A stretch of DNA of 64,000 bases from Usnea hakonensis (Eukaryota; Ascomycota; Lecanoromycetes; Lecanorales; Parmeliaceae). How positions within the stretch are numbered: position 1 is the stretch's first letter; the number at the start of each line of letters is the position of its first letter. The translations under genes were made by a program, and so were the position numbers. The notes beneath the pieces were generated by a model. The model was given only the letters and a program-made list of their open reading frames with translations. It made no database searches and was not told the DNA's origin. The DNA lies in NCBI GenBank assembly GCA_013423325.1, contig BLJB01000180.1:248001-312000 (forward strand), given 5' to 3'. This document shows, piece after piece, positions 22,840 to 33,420 of this stretch.

Positions 22840-23714
22840 TCAGTCTTCGTCATCAGAACTATAGCCTGCAAGACCTAAACCTGGACTAAGTGATGCTTTG
22901 GGACCGGAGCTTTTGTCCTGCTCAGGATGTGTTGTAGCAACTCTTTCAGGAGGACGTGATGAGGAGACCTTGGCAGTAGTCTTCTCCGTAGTTGAAGGTA
23001 TCTTTGAGGCCGTAGTCCTTAACTCTTCAACGCTGTCCTTGTCCGCTTCTGTCTTTGAAACGTCCGGAGCTCTGCTGGTCAATGAGGATTTTCTAAGCTC
23101 AAAAGGTGCCTCGCCCGTAGATGAGCTCTTCCGTAGCTTCAGGCCCTTCAACCCCGCCTTTTCGTTCTCCTTTGCCCTTTTCCGTTTCCTTGCATTTACA
23201 GCCCACGGTGACTGTGATTCCCCAGTCGTAGGACTGCCGGCTTTCCCGTCAAGGTCCTCTCCACCTTCTAGCAGCTCCTTATCCTTCTCCTCCTGCTGTC
23301 TCCTGAACAGATCTAGCTGCTCGCTGGTCTCCTTCTTGACCTCCTCCTCTTTCTTTCTTGTAGACTCAAGTACCGAATCTAAGAACTCGACTTCGTCTTC
23401 ATCCAGGTTGCGAAACTGGTTTCTGAGCTTGATGGACTCTTGGAAGGCTTCTTCTTTGGCGGCTAAGATGCACAGACAAAACCTGACATGTCAGCCCAAT
23501 CACTCCGAAATAGTATGCATCGTGTAAGCTAGCTTCAGTGGTAGTCACCTTTGTTCGCCTGCAACACCTCATACAGCGTCTTCCCCCCTTCCTGCCGGCT
23601 CTCCTCTTCCCTACGGCGACGGTTGGCTTCAATGTCTTGTTGAGCTTTCAGCCATTCATCATCGCGCTCGATGGGAGCATCGCTGGTTCCCCCGGAGACG
23701 AAGCCTGAGGACAT
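22840..23714 (-). CDS. NIP30 / FAM192A (PSME3-interacting) domain protein
   Basis: Model: complement(join(22840..23462,23549..23714)), 262 residues; 86-nt intron in phase 1. The N-terminal half has the NIP30 pattern: IERDDEWLKAQQDIEANRRR, then GGKTLYEVLQANK and NQFRNLDEDEVEFLDSVLES followed by TRKKEEEVKKETSEQLDLFR. The middle has a KR-rich nuclear signal (ARKRKRAKENEK) and the C-terminus is Ser/Thr-rich, ending in LGLAGYSSDDED. The human homologue binds the nuclear proteasome activator PA28-gamma and Cajal-body components; the fungal role is undefined. This is the last ordinary housekeeping protein gene before the TA-rich island. Confidence 0.85.
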
Positions 23715-23809
23715 TGCTGGTGGAAGGAAGGTTTTAGAGGGTAAGGATGATTAAGATTTCGGTGCCTTGATGATTCAATGTACGCAGCTAACCGTCTCGT
23801 AGGCCTGTG

Positions 23810-23935
23810 GAGTCAAAGTTCACTACGGAGGTCTGCCAAGACTCCTCGGATAATTCCATTTTCCGGACCTAAGTCTGGGGCCGCCTTCCGAAATAGGGTT
23901 AGGGCTTGTCCCAGGACTTTCGGTGCAGACCTCCA
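23810..23935 (-). repeat. Dispersed repeat B, left copy
   Basis: On the - strand this stretch reads AAGTCCTGGGACAAGCCCTA, then ACCC-TTTCGGAAGGCGGCCCC, TTATCCGAGGAGTCTTGGCA. The same blocks occur in the same order on the + strand at 47245-47370, so the two copies are inverted relative to each other. Confidence 0.8.
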
Positions 23936-23976
23936 CCACCTCCATTCTTTAGACGGAGATGCAAAAAGACAAAAAC

Positions 23977-24048
23977 TGGAGTCGCGGGGAATCGAACCCC
24001 GGACCTCATCCATGCTAAGGATGCATTATACCACTAAACCACGACCCC
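23977..24048 (-). tRNA. tRNA-Ala (AGC)
   Basis: 72 nt on the - strand fold into a full cloverleaf: acceptor stem GGGGTCG/CGACTCC (one G-T pair), D arm with AGTGGTA loop, anticodon stem CATCC/GGATG around loop TTAGCAT, so anticodon AGC, and T arm CGGGG-TTCGATT-CCCCG. The discriminator is A. No intron. It sits directly next to dispersed repeat B and the start of the degenerate island. Confidence 0.95.
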
Positions 24049-24284
24049 TGCTATGCAATTGATCGTAAAAAATGCTATTTTGGTATAGTTGCATGCATTC
24101 GTCTCATCTAAAGATATTCCATTTTGTGATGATTTCGGGAGTACCCGCATTGTTAAGATCACGTAAGGTCTTATATGTAGATCGGATTGTTTTAATTCAG
24201 GACATTATTAATTTGTCAAGACATTCATATGAATCATACTTAGAAAAGACAATACTCATGTTTGAAATAAGAACAAATATCGCC

Positions 24285-24440
24285 ATAGTAGGACTGGGGG
24301 TTAGTGTTTTCGTATTCTTGGCGCTGTGGCAATGGGCCTGAATATACCTCTACGGTCACTGTTCGGCCTACTTATAGTAATAAGATAGGCCAACCTCTGT
24401 ATAATTACCTCCCTGTGTATTGCATGGAGAATCAAGTACT
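24285..24440 (+). repeat. Dispersed repeat A, left copy (degenerate)
   Basis: Blocks GGACTGGGGGTTAGTG, GCCTGAATATACCT, TCGGCCTAC, TAATAAGATAGGCCAA and TACCTCC-TGTGTAT match, in order and orientation, 46550-46920, where they are better preserved (TTCGGCCTACCCATAGCAA, AAGACAGGCCAATCA). The right copy holds about 170 bp of extra sequence between the first two blocks. Confidence 0.75.
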
Positions 24441-24479
24441 AATACGTTACTACTAATAGTCTAAGGTATATTAGTCTAC

Positions 24480-25236
24480 TTCCTTTCCCTCTTCTTGTCT
24501 TGAGTGACCCTCTTTGTTTTGATCTGTACCTTTACCTATTCTTCTTCTCCTTCTCCTTCATCCCTCTCCTCTATTTCTTCCCCTCCCGCTATACTTCTAC
24601 TCCTAGCCTTCTTTCCTTGTTTTGATTGCTCGCGGAGTTATATAACAGCTATTTGATATTTAGTAATATCGAGGTAGATCACTACTTGGGGTTACTGCCT
24701 ACCTGTCATTTCGGCTTCAACTTTGTCGCAAGAATCCTTGATCTTATTTACTTCTATAGCTGTAGCGCCTTATCTACCTCGTCCCCTAGTCACGAGATAT
24801 TCCACATCTTCCCTATGTCTCCGCGCCACCATGCTTTGCTCTGTAATAAGGACGTTAATATTATTCCGGGGTGCCGGGAGGAGGGAAAGCTTATTAAGGA
24901 TATGGCTCAGGCACGCATGTCCCACATTATACTTATAGACCCTAGATACTATGTTACTTACCTCAAATTTCAGTACGATTTGGGTATATACTGCTCTTTT
25001 TGCGGTACTCGAAACTTGGTCACAACCATCTGAGCCAAGCGCTAGACCTTTGTATCGTTAACGAGTATATAGAACTTGTCTATAAGCTCCTTACTAGCTG
25101 GATTGTTAAGACTGTTTTCTCTGACGAGGTCTATGAATTCAGAAATAGTCTGCTGAAATCGGGCTGTGGCTAATGTATTATTTAAGTTGTATTGCGATTT
25201 GAGAAGCCTTTTAGTAGAGAATGCTTGCGACGTCAT
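24480..25236 (-). pseudogene. Possible decayed gene, helical protein with basic tail
   Basis: From ATG 25236 a - strand frame encodes 64 residues rich in Gln/Asn/Leu (FSTKRLLKSQYNLNN, EFIDLVRENSLNNPASKELI) before a TAG. If stops are read through, downstream frames give DEVDKALQL and a very basic KEKEKKN/KQRG tail. Splice sites were not resolved. No family recognised; a transposon protein is one option. Confidence 0.3.
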
Positions 25237-26679
25237 GATTAATATAGCTAAGGACTCTGAAGTAGGGGAAAGGTGATAGAAAATGGTAGATAAGTAGGTG
25301 AGATAGCTTAGAGACTAAAAGTACATACATAACGGTTAAAGCCGTTAAAGGACAATCTTTGTGAGCGGTTATAGATACAGAGTATTACGGGGCAGGGGAT
25401 AGGCTCTGCTCCTAAGCCAAAAGAGCACCGGACTCATCAAGATAGAGATCCGTACCTAAGACGCTACTTGTTCGTGATATAGAGGGTAAGCTAGAGGAGA
25501 AACGATTAGAAAGCGGTTAACGTATATAGGAGACAGACTACGTAAGTCCCCGTTAGATTAAAAGCGGTCTAAATTGGCTATATGTCGTAAGTATCCGGCT
25601 TGCTAGTCTTGATCCATGAAAATGTAATATAGGCATTTAATACAGTCTGTGTGCGGGGTCTTTGAAGTGCATGTACGGATACCCGCAGAGTCCAAGTAAG
25701 AAATAAGTAAATCGCCCTAGTTAAAACAAAATCAAAGTCGTAAACATCAGTAGTATACCTACTTACAATATAGTATACCTTATTAATCATACTCTAAAGT
25801 TGTTAATCCGTAGCTATAGTACGACTCCCAACTTACGGTTAGAATATCGGAATATTTTGGAGTAATTTAGGCTACCGGCTTCGTAGTCGTTGTGTACTAG
25901 AGCTGTATATTTTTGGTGGACCTTGAGAGAATTCGTATCATCCCTTATTAGCCGCCTGCTTGATGGCGAAGTCTATGCCTTACCGGCGGTGTAATCTATG
26001 TAGATAATGTCGGTCCTTCTGTGCCCTCCCGAGCCGATCTACTATTCTATAAATACGCTTATATTTGGTAGCAAATAGAATACTATCTTATCAGTTTTAG
26101 GTATACTCCTAGGCTCTGACCAGAAATACTAAGAAAGGCTCCTCGGACGTATACCTGGCTTAACTTTAATTTCGCATCGTATAATGGCTCCTCAGGCTCC
26201 TTTAGATAGCGATAAGGATCGACGGACCCTAGACTCCCTATCTACGAATAAATAAATCTATTTAGGCGTGGATACTGACGGAGAGCTTATGTTCAGAACT
26301 GACCTTAGCTTTCCTGGGAGGCGTACGAGCCCCGAGCCCTTGGAAGAGAGATATCTCGTCGCGCTGGCTCTGATAGAGGTTTGCTACGAGATTGGTGTAG
26401 GTAAGGTAGGTCTCTATCTAGTGTACCTAAGAGATATCGTTTATACTTATTAAGGTCTACTATCTTCTAATGCCTGAGAACCCCAATTTGTCTAAGGCGC
26501 GGAAACGCGAGAATAAAGCGATATGTGTAAACCTGTATTATAGGCTCCCAAAGCTCATTTACGTACCTTATGTGTGGGGAAAGGGAGACCAGCATTTATG
26601 GCGTGAGATGTCGTTGATAGGTACGGGGGTTTAATATCCAGATCTATCTACTAATCGCTGATCTCCTAGACCGCCACAC

Positions 26680-27222
26680 TATATTAAATGCTCGTTGTGG
26701 GGAGATTATGCGCAAAGACTGCGTTATGCCTGTTGATCTTACATATGAGAGCACGGAGAAAGTGAGTACCATACGTCGCTCGCTGAAGTCGGTGAGCCAA
26801 CGTCAATATAGAAAGAGGTTAGACTCAACGGCTATAATCGAGTAGACACGGGGACTAAAGCACTACTCGTCATTGTGCCGAAAGTATACCTTAGATAGTA
26901 TACGGAGCTTTAGGAGAAGTCGGATATATTTGCTTTAAGCGGGAAAAGTATGGATGATAGAGAGGGAGCCTGGTTTATAGCTAATAATAAGACTTTGAAG
27001 AGCTATTAGTAAGATAGCGCGGAAAGCATTGTTCGTAAACTTCGGGATATATATTACTAGGGAGAGCCAAGGTCACTAGTCAGATTCGAGGATATCCTCA
27101 AGGGTGTCATTCAATTTTATACAGCCTGGTCTGCGAGTACATAGTCTTAGAAAGAAAAGTAGCTCTAGGAATAATATTGAGAGCTGATGAGGCGCTTAGA
27201 TACTGTGGTCATCGTAAATTAA
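26680..27222 (+). pseudogene. Decayed gene fragment, Glu/Gln-rich helical protein
   Basis: One + frame (181 codons) is protein-like once its stops, mostly TAG, are ignored: FALSGKSMDDREGAWFIANN, then SIVRKLRDIYY, PRSLVRFEDILKGVIQFYTA and a final helix ELMRRLDTVVIVN preceded by KEK/E residues broken by clustered TAG/TAA (likely former Gln). Three TGA codons also occur, so it may have more than one kind of damage. Family not recognised. It lies 440 bp upstream of the next decayed gene in the same orientation. Confidence 0.4.
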
Positions 27223-27662
27223 CATTATGTAAAAGAATCCATCTACATCTTGTAGCCTATTTATCGCTTTGGATCGTGCCGCTACGGTCTTAGTATCACT
27301 TATTGTATTTGATTTTCCAAACGAAAGCCAAGAAACAAACATATGGCGGATTAGACCGCCGGGGGTATTAATACGCCCTGCCGGAGGGGTTAGGCCATAG
27401 CCCGATTGGGGCAGGCGTGAGAGCTGAGACTTATACTGTATAGTACTTTAGATGGCGTTACGTACTCGTTTATATCTATTCTGATCGTCTTAATAGCTAT
27501 TTATTACACCGAATTACAAGTTTAAGAAAGAGGACTCCACGTATTATGACTAGTCGCTAGGGGATAACGGAGGGTGATATTTAATAAGTACCACCTCGTT
27601 CCAATATAATATAACACCACTGACTAGTCATGACATAGGACGTTCCACTATCTCCACGAAAT

Positions 27663-29885
27663 ATGGCTCCAAGACAACGTCTCCCGAATCCCCTCGTCAG
27701 CTATGCTACCACTATCCGAAACCAAATCGCCTATAGTACTTAGGTATAGATTTGCCAAGTTGCTACCGAGACAAATGCTTTCTTTGTGACTTCTTTCGAA
27801 GGCGGACGAAACGATGGTGGGATACGACTTAGCTTACTAGCCGAGGGGAATAATATCACTGAAAGGTTTTTCGATACTGTCCGACCTGAGAGCGACCCGG
27901 AGGATATAGTGCTAATCGATATCAAAAGTATCGCGCCGCAGGCCGATAATAATGGGGGTATCGGTTGGATATATTGGTTTAGCCGCGAGCAGATGAGGTC
28001 CTATCAAGCTGTTATTATTGTCGCCGTAAAAGACCCCGATTACGTGGCCCTTGTACTAATATATTGCCTCCGCGACCTGGAAAGGGGGACGTGCGGAGAA
28101 TTCGCGAGCCAGGTTTTCCGGCCTCTGTGGACGCTATATCCACTTCCTGTATTTCCTCCCGAGCTTGTACCCTTTATGCGACCTCGTTCGCAGCTTGGAG
28201 ACGTACTTACGAATATACGGGACGTTACGAATGCGAGCTTGGAAGCCTCTAATGCTATTAAAGTACCCGAATGGTGAGAGGATAACCCCTCTAAGTATTG
28301 AGATTAAAACTTACTATAAGTCGTAGGTTCAATTGATATACCGGGGTGTATTTCGTAGATGTGCTAGCTCCGGTGCCGTAGCGACGCTTAACGTTTACGC
28401 TAGCTTTCGATTTTTGGAAATAAGCTCTGGAAGGAATTCGTTAGCTGTACGAAGCCTTTCGAAGGTACTCCATATGCTTTCGTATCGAATTCGTACGAAT
28501 CGCGCCGCTAATAGGTGATTGTAAAATCGTCCTTATAGAAGACGGAGTGAAGAATGAGATTTTTGTGGAGATCAAGACTGTATATTGTCGAGTGTCGGGC
28601 GGTTCAATTAATACCTTTTAGTATCATTAAGCCGTATTAGGCTTTACCCGTAGACGTATTTTTATATGGAAGTCGAAGTGGGACTACTTGCTTACTTACA
28701 TTGACTCCGAACGAGCCCTCTTGATCCCGCGAGACGAGATTCCCCGGGAGTAGTAGAACGCTGCTATTACGCAAGACCTATTCCAGCTAAAATAGCCAGT
28801 GATAAAGCCCTTTGCGAAGTATATAGTCGATCTAAGAAGAGATAGTAAGTTGGTATAAGACGTCGAAAGGATTCTTTGCGACCGATAGGTCGAAACCGGT
28901 TCGATGAGAGCCCAGAACCCCGTTGATATGGATATCGATAAGGATCTAGATAGTGCTAATAATACCAAAGATGGTGGCCTGCTACCAAATAATAGGTGGT
29001 CTTCTAGTGGTTTTTAGAGGGGTTTCGGGTTATTGTACCATAGCGAATTGAGAGGAGAGACTTATGAAGTATGGGCTTTAGACGCGCTATTGGAGATCTG
29101 TCGCCAAAGGTAAGTGCAAGCGAGTTGAGGAGTTTCTTAACGACTGATACTACTCCAGAGGAGAAGGGCTCGTCTTGGACCTTGGGAAAAAAAATATCGA
29201 TTGTCGGTTTGTTATGATCCGGTATATATGGTCCCTGTTTGATAGAGAGCGGTACGATCGGGATGGAGAGCCCCTATGCCGATATTGGTATATCGATAAA
29301 CGTACCCCTATTCTCCTACTGACTTTCCTGGATTTGCGTTATACTTATGATTCGTATCCGTATGCCTACAGCAACAGCCTAATAATAGGTAAATTGATTG
29401 CGAACCGACTACTATCTTTGGTTGTCTGCGACCTATTTCTAAACCATTGTATTCGCCTGACGCATAGTCGCTTTATCTTGATATCGGATCAGGTGAATTA
29501 GCGCTGTGCAAAAAGGTCCCTAAAGGTACTCCGATACCTCAAGCGAGGACCGCTGGATCAGTATTACGTGGATGAGGACGAAGTAATAGACGCGATCTTG
29601 ATGTTATTAGATAATAGATCTCAGATGCGGATAGGGCTCGGTAATACCTAAATTAATACGAGTACTTATTGCTACCAGCTTAAAGATGTACTCTTGGCCG
29701 GTTTTTATAGAATAATGGGAGATAAGAAGAAGTCAAAGAGGGGGCCTAGGAGGAAGCCGAAGGATAAGCCGAAGAAGAAGTCGAAGGACGCGTTAGAGGA
29801 TAGGTCGGAGGATAAATTAGAGGATAGGTCGGGGGAAGAGGAGGGGGAAGAGGAGGGGGATGATAAACTAGGTGATGAATATTAG
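27663..29885 (+). pseudogene. Decayed three-exon gene, possible PD-(D/E)xK nuclease-like protein
   Basis: Exons 27663-28273, 28327-29109 and 29159-29885 join in consistent phase (2121 nt, 707 codons). Introns are 53 and 49 nt, the second with GTAAGT, CTGAT and CCAG. The frame contains about 15 TAG/TAA and one TGA, while Trp codons are kept. Legible segments: VRPESDPEDIVLIDIKSI and GIGWIYWFSREQM in exon 1; GDCKIVLIEDGVKNEIFVEI plus KTVYCRVSGGSINTF, IWKSKWDYLLTYIDSERALL and IPRDEIP in exon 2; a Lys/Glu-rich tail in exon 3. VEIKT downstream of acidic residues in a beta-rich context resembles the (D/E)xK site of PD-(D/E)xK nucleases; this is a hypothesis. No intact copy lies in the window. Confidence 0.6.
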
Positions 29886-30375
29886 CGATATATCTGATTA
29901 TAGGTATAAGGACTATAGGCTTTAATTAATGTGAGAAAAGTAGAACAGTGAAGTTCGTTCACGGTATTACTAACTTACCCGATAATATGAGTACTCACTT
30001 CTCGCTGTCGCTTCACCAATAATATGAAGATATAACTACAGTTTGATCTTACGCCTATTAATAAGGCGACCCAATACTCTGGTCCGTATATCAAGAAGGT
30101 AGGTATCGAATATGACCTAACACTCTAATCTGGACGTTGAAAGAATGTTATTAATAAAGGATATGTATATATAAAGGAGGAAGTCACTCGATTAGACCAT
30201 AACACATAATACTTTCTCACAAAATCCATAAGCTTCTCTATCTGCTCCCCTACTTCTTTATAAAGGCACCGCAAGCTCTCCGTCTTCCTGTTATTTCAAG
30301 AGGTGGCCATTCCCTTTCCCTCTGCTATCTGCGGACTATATTAAACGTTGTAGATTCCAACCTCCTAAGATTATT
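29886..30375. other. Spacer between two decayed genes
   Basis: No coding frame. TATATAAAGGAGG at about 30168 and TTTATAAAGGC at about 30259, with following pyrimidine-rich sequence, could be remnants of the promoter of the decayed gene at 30376. Confidence 0.35.
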
Positions 30376-31613
30376 ATGTTATCTCGAAAGAATCTTAACG
30401 AAGCCGCCGTAGCCCTAGAGAAGAATGCGTGCGCGGGCTCGGCGCTCTAGGAGGATATATAGGGTAACGAAACAAAGAAGGATATCCTAGGTTTGGAACG
30501 AGTCGTAACTATTCCCAAGTCTCGGAAGAAGATCCGTGCCGTTAAGCTTGAAGTTTCAGAAGTAGGAGCCTCGAAAGCCTTACGGAGGGCTTAATAACTG
30601 TAAGTTGGATTAACCTATCGGCTTCGCGGAGCTTCGAATATAATATCATTTAGACTGATACCGATAATAGGTAAGACTTGAGGATTTCTGAAGAAGTAAA
30701 GGAAGCCCTAGAGGGATATAATGTTCGATACCGTAACGGGAAATACTAGGGCTGTATATAGTGTAAAGTAATAGGTCGAGGATGTGACCGCGTTGAGCCT
30801 GTATACGGAAGATGCGTTAGTCGAAATATAGTATCGCGATGCGTGTATACTCGCGAGCTAGCCGTTATAGTTGAGATACCGCCTAAATCGCTATAGACTA
30901 AGGAGCAAATTATTGGGAGTAGTATCGTAATAGACGCGGTATTGTCCGAGTCGTAAGGAACCGAGGAGCACTTTGCTGAGAGTAGTGGATTAAAGAAATA
31001 ATATCTTCCCACCGACGAAGGGGACGCTGGTTCCGCGCAAAATGAGAGAGACGAGCGCGTTAAGCGACGAAGGATGAAGTCTTCCGTAGACCCTATTAAT
31101 ATCTCCGTCTGGCCCAAGAAGTATAGCAAGCGGAAGGAGACCTCAAAGACTACGTTCCCTGCGGGAGCATACTCCACCCCGCAGAGTACCTCTTTGGCTG
31201 GATTCACCGCGGAACAATCTTAGACTCTTACGAACATGATCGACCTCACGATGAATAATTTTTCAGGGCAAATGAGGTCCATAATGGCCGAGATGTTTCC
31301 CAGCGGAACAGATACTATAGAGGGGTTAATCTTCTCCGATTTGAGGCGTCCCTCCGTGTCCAGATCGGGTCCTCAGGCCCTATCAGCGGATCCAGATTAG
31401 GCGGGCATTTCGGCCGAACAGAGCCATTCTCTACTTAAGCTAATTGTCCGCGATGCTCTCGATCCTTTGTCGCGCGAACTGTTGATCTTACAGGCCATAC
31501 TGGAACGTCTCGCAACTTCTCTATCAGCTTCTCGGACCACATCAGCAGATCCGATTCCCAGCGGAACCGCCAATGTCACGCGATCGTACCCTTTCACCCG
31601 AGTCGCTAGGTGA
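30376..31613 (+). pseudogene. Decayed two-exon gene with Cys cluster, unrecognised family
   Basis: Exons 30376-30599 and 30671-31613 join in frame (1167 nt, 389 codons). The 71-nt intron has GTAAGT, an ACTGATAC branch and AATAG. Twelve internal stops are all TAG or TAA; the presumed true stop is TGA at 31611. Legible parts: ATG-LSRKNLNEAAVALEKN, a C-x2-C-x6-C-x9-C cluster (K-V-I-G-R-G between the second and third Cys), a KRRRMK basic patch, and a C-terminal helical region (MIDLTMNNFSGQMRSIMAEM, LLKLIVRDALDPLSRELLIL). The Cys cluster could bind zinc. No family assigned. Its 3' end overlaps that of the converging decayed gene by 20 bp. Confidence 0.55.
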
Positions 31614-32600
31614 GAACATCGTTCTAATAAAAGTCGGGATCCTGGGTCTGTTCTAACCTCGCTATCGTATTAGTCCCTCGTTTGCCTTTATTACTATGGC
31701 GCTCCTAATACGTTTGCCACAATAACCCCGTTCGCTTGATTTCCCCTAGGCGTTCTGTAGTATTAGCTTCCAGATGTTTGACGACCAGATGAGTCTATAG
31801 TCCACCGACAGTCGTATATGAATTGAAGTGTTTCGGCAGACAGAATTTGTAGGTCAGGTCAGGTCTTCCTTCCCTCTTGGCGGGCGGAGGCTCAGCTATT
31901 AGTTCGGTAGGATTCGATCTTACGGCAGGGAATTTGCAGGGAAATTGAGATTCGAAGGTTGGATATAGATATCTACGCGGTTTTGGTATGGCTGGAATAG
32001 CCGGTAGACCTTTGGCTTTACGTAACACGGCAAATTGAAGGAAATATGTCTCTAGGGTTGTTAAGGTAGCATGCTGGTATTGTATATCAGTACTATTATA
32101 GATAGCTTAAGGATAAATCCACTTACCTACATCATATATAGAGGGTTGTGTCTCGTATAGTGTGCGGGAACCTCGCGTCCCTCTCGGCGTAGGAACCGAG
32201 CTCTCCGACAGCAGCTTTTGCGATCCTTATTAATATCTGATCGTTCGTAGGTAACGTGTATAATGCAATGGTTATGATGATAGAGATGCGAGCCGTGCAT
32301 GGGCCGATAAGGTCCGGCCCCGAGGAAATTATCGAGCTCGATGCCTGTTCGTGGCCAGGATGAGTACCACGCTGCGGCTCGTACCTATGTCGTTGTATGA
32401 TCCGAATGGGAATACTACGCTCGCGGTAATTGATGAGAAGGATAGTTTTGGCTGTTGAACCGATTTATTAGATCTAAAGGATCCGAAAACCTCTAGTCCT
32501 CGGGGCAAAGGATATAGGTGCCTTGATGGTTAAGTATTACGCCCTAGCGCCCAAGAAGAGCCTTGTATACGCTTCTAAAGTGATCCTTTATGGAGATCGT
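31594..32600 (-). pseudogene. Decayed paralogue of the C2H2/His-Me-finger gene
   Basis: The last exon 32073-31594 (480 nt) and the preceding intron 32126-32074 (53 nt) have exactly the lengths of the intact gene at 42188-44179. Matching segments include LTTLE-Y--QFA-LRKAKG, EGRPDL, ERL-EI+R--LLW, IELDNF-G-GP-+PM and SHL-HH--CIIH-TYE. Trp codons have become TAG (four in the last exon) and zinc-ligand Cys codons have become Tyr, while most Gln codons survive, as expected for C-to-T change on the opposite (+) strand. Homology is clear up to about 32540; the gene probably extends to about 33.4 kb, where a Gln-coding CAA/CAG repeat lies. Confidence 0.82.
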
Positions 32601-33338
32601 GAGCCAGTCTAAACCCCGTTGTTGCCCGATCGTCTTTTTGGATTATTTGACTTCGTAAAGTGGTACGGAATCTCGGTACGCAGGCTAATAGGCGTGACCG
32701 ATATTAAGGGATGACCGCCTCCGTTTCCTGGGCGCCGTAATTAAATCTCGTCCGTCCGACCCTGATCTAAAGACTTCTTGAGGGTATCCTTCGGTGCTCT
32801 CTAGTGCGATTTCCCGATTACGGAGCTCTTCCTAAGTAATTGGCTAACCGTCGACGAGCGATTGGTTAAAACCATTATCTAAGTATTGATTGGGGAAGGG
32901 ATCGTGGATAGACTATAATAGTACGGATAGCCGTAATAGCGGTGTGCTTGGGTTCTCCGAGACCAGTAATGGCGACGCCGACGTCGACGCGATTCGTAGA
33001 AAATGCATATTACTCGTAAGCGCCTGAGGTACCGGTGATAGAGTTACTACTAGAGGTGCGAATGGTAGTAAAGGCTGTGCTGGAGATATTGGAGTCTCTG
33101 TAATTAGATACTTTGTCCTGCGTCGCTAGGTACCAGGATTGTAATTGATGAATATAGTACCCCGATTATCGTGGATGTCGCGAATATGGCGCTTTAGATT
33201 CCCGGGGGTTTTAAAGGTTGACGGGTAGTCCCTTCCGGTTATAGTCTTCTTTCTATATTTGAGTATCTTCCTGTAGGTGGGTGATGCTGCTTTGTGGATA
33301 AGGGGGGTTACGTGATCGTAGGTACCTGGATGCCTGGT

Positions 33339-33420
33339 GGTGCTAGTGCTATTGCTGGTGCTGTTGCTGGTGCTGTTGCTGGTGCTGTTGCTGTTGCTAT
33401 TACTGTTGCTATTGATCTTG
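33339..33420. repeat. Trinucleotide/hexanucleotide repeat (GCTGTT/GGTGCT)
   Basis: Irregular repeats of GCTGTTGCTGGTGCTGTT and shorter TTGCTAT pieces. On the - strand this is CAA/CAG-rich and would encode a Gln-rich tract, perhaps in the N-terminal part of the decayed paralogue. Confidence 0.65.

Noticed and set aside
27540..27662. Possible LTR in front of the decayed nuclease-like gene (TGTTATATTATATTGG on the - strand)
   Set aside because: I found no second copy and no matching primer-binding or polypurine sites; it may simply be the gene's promoter.
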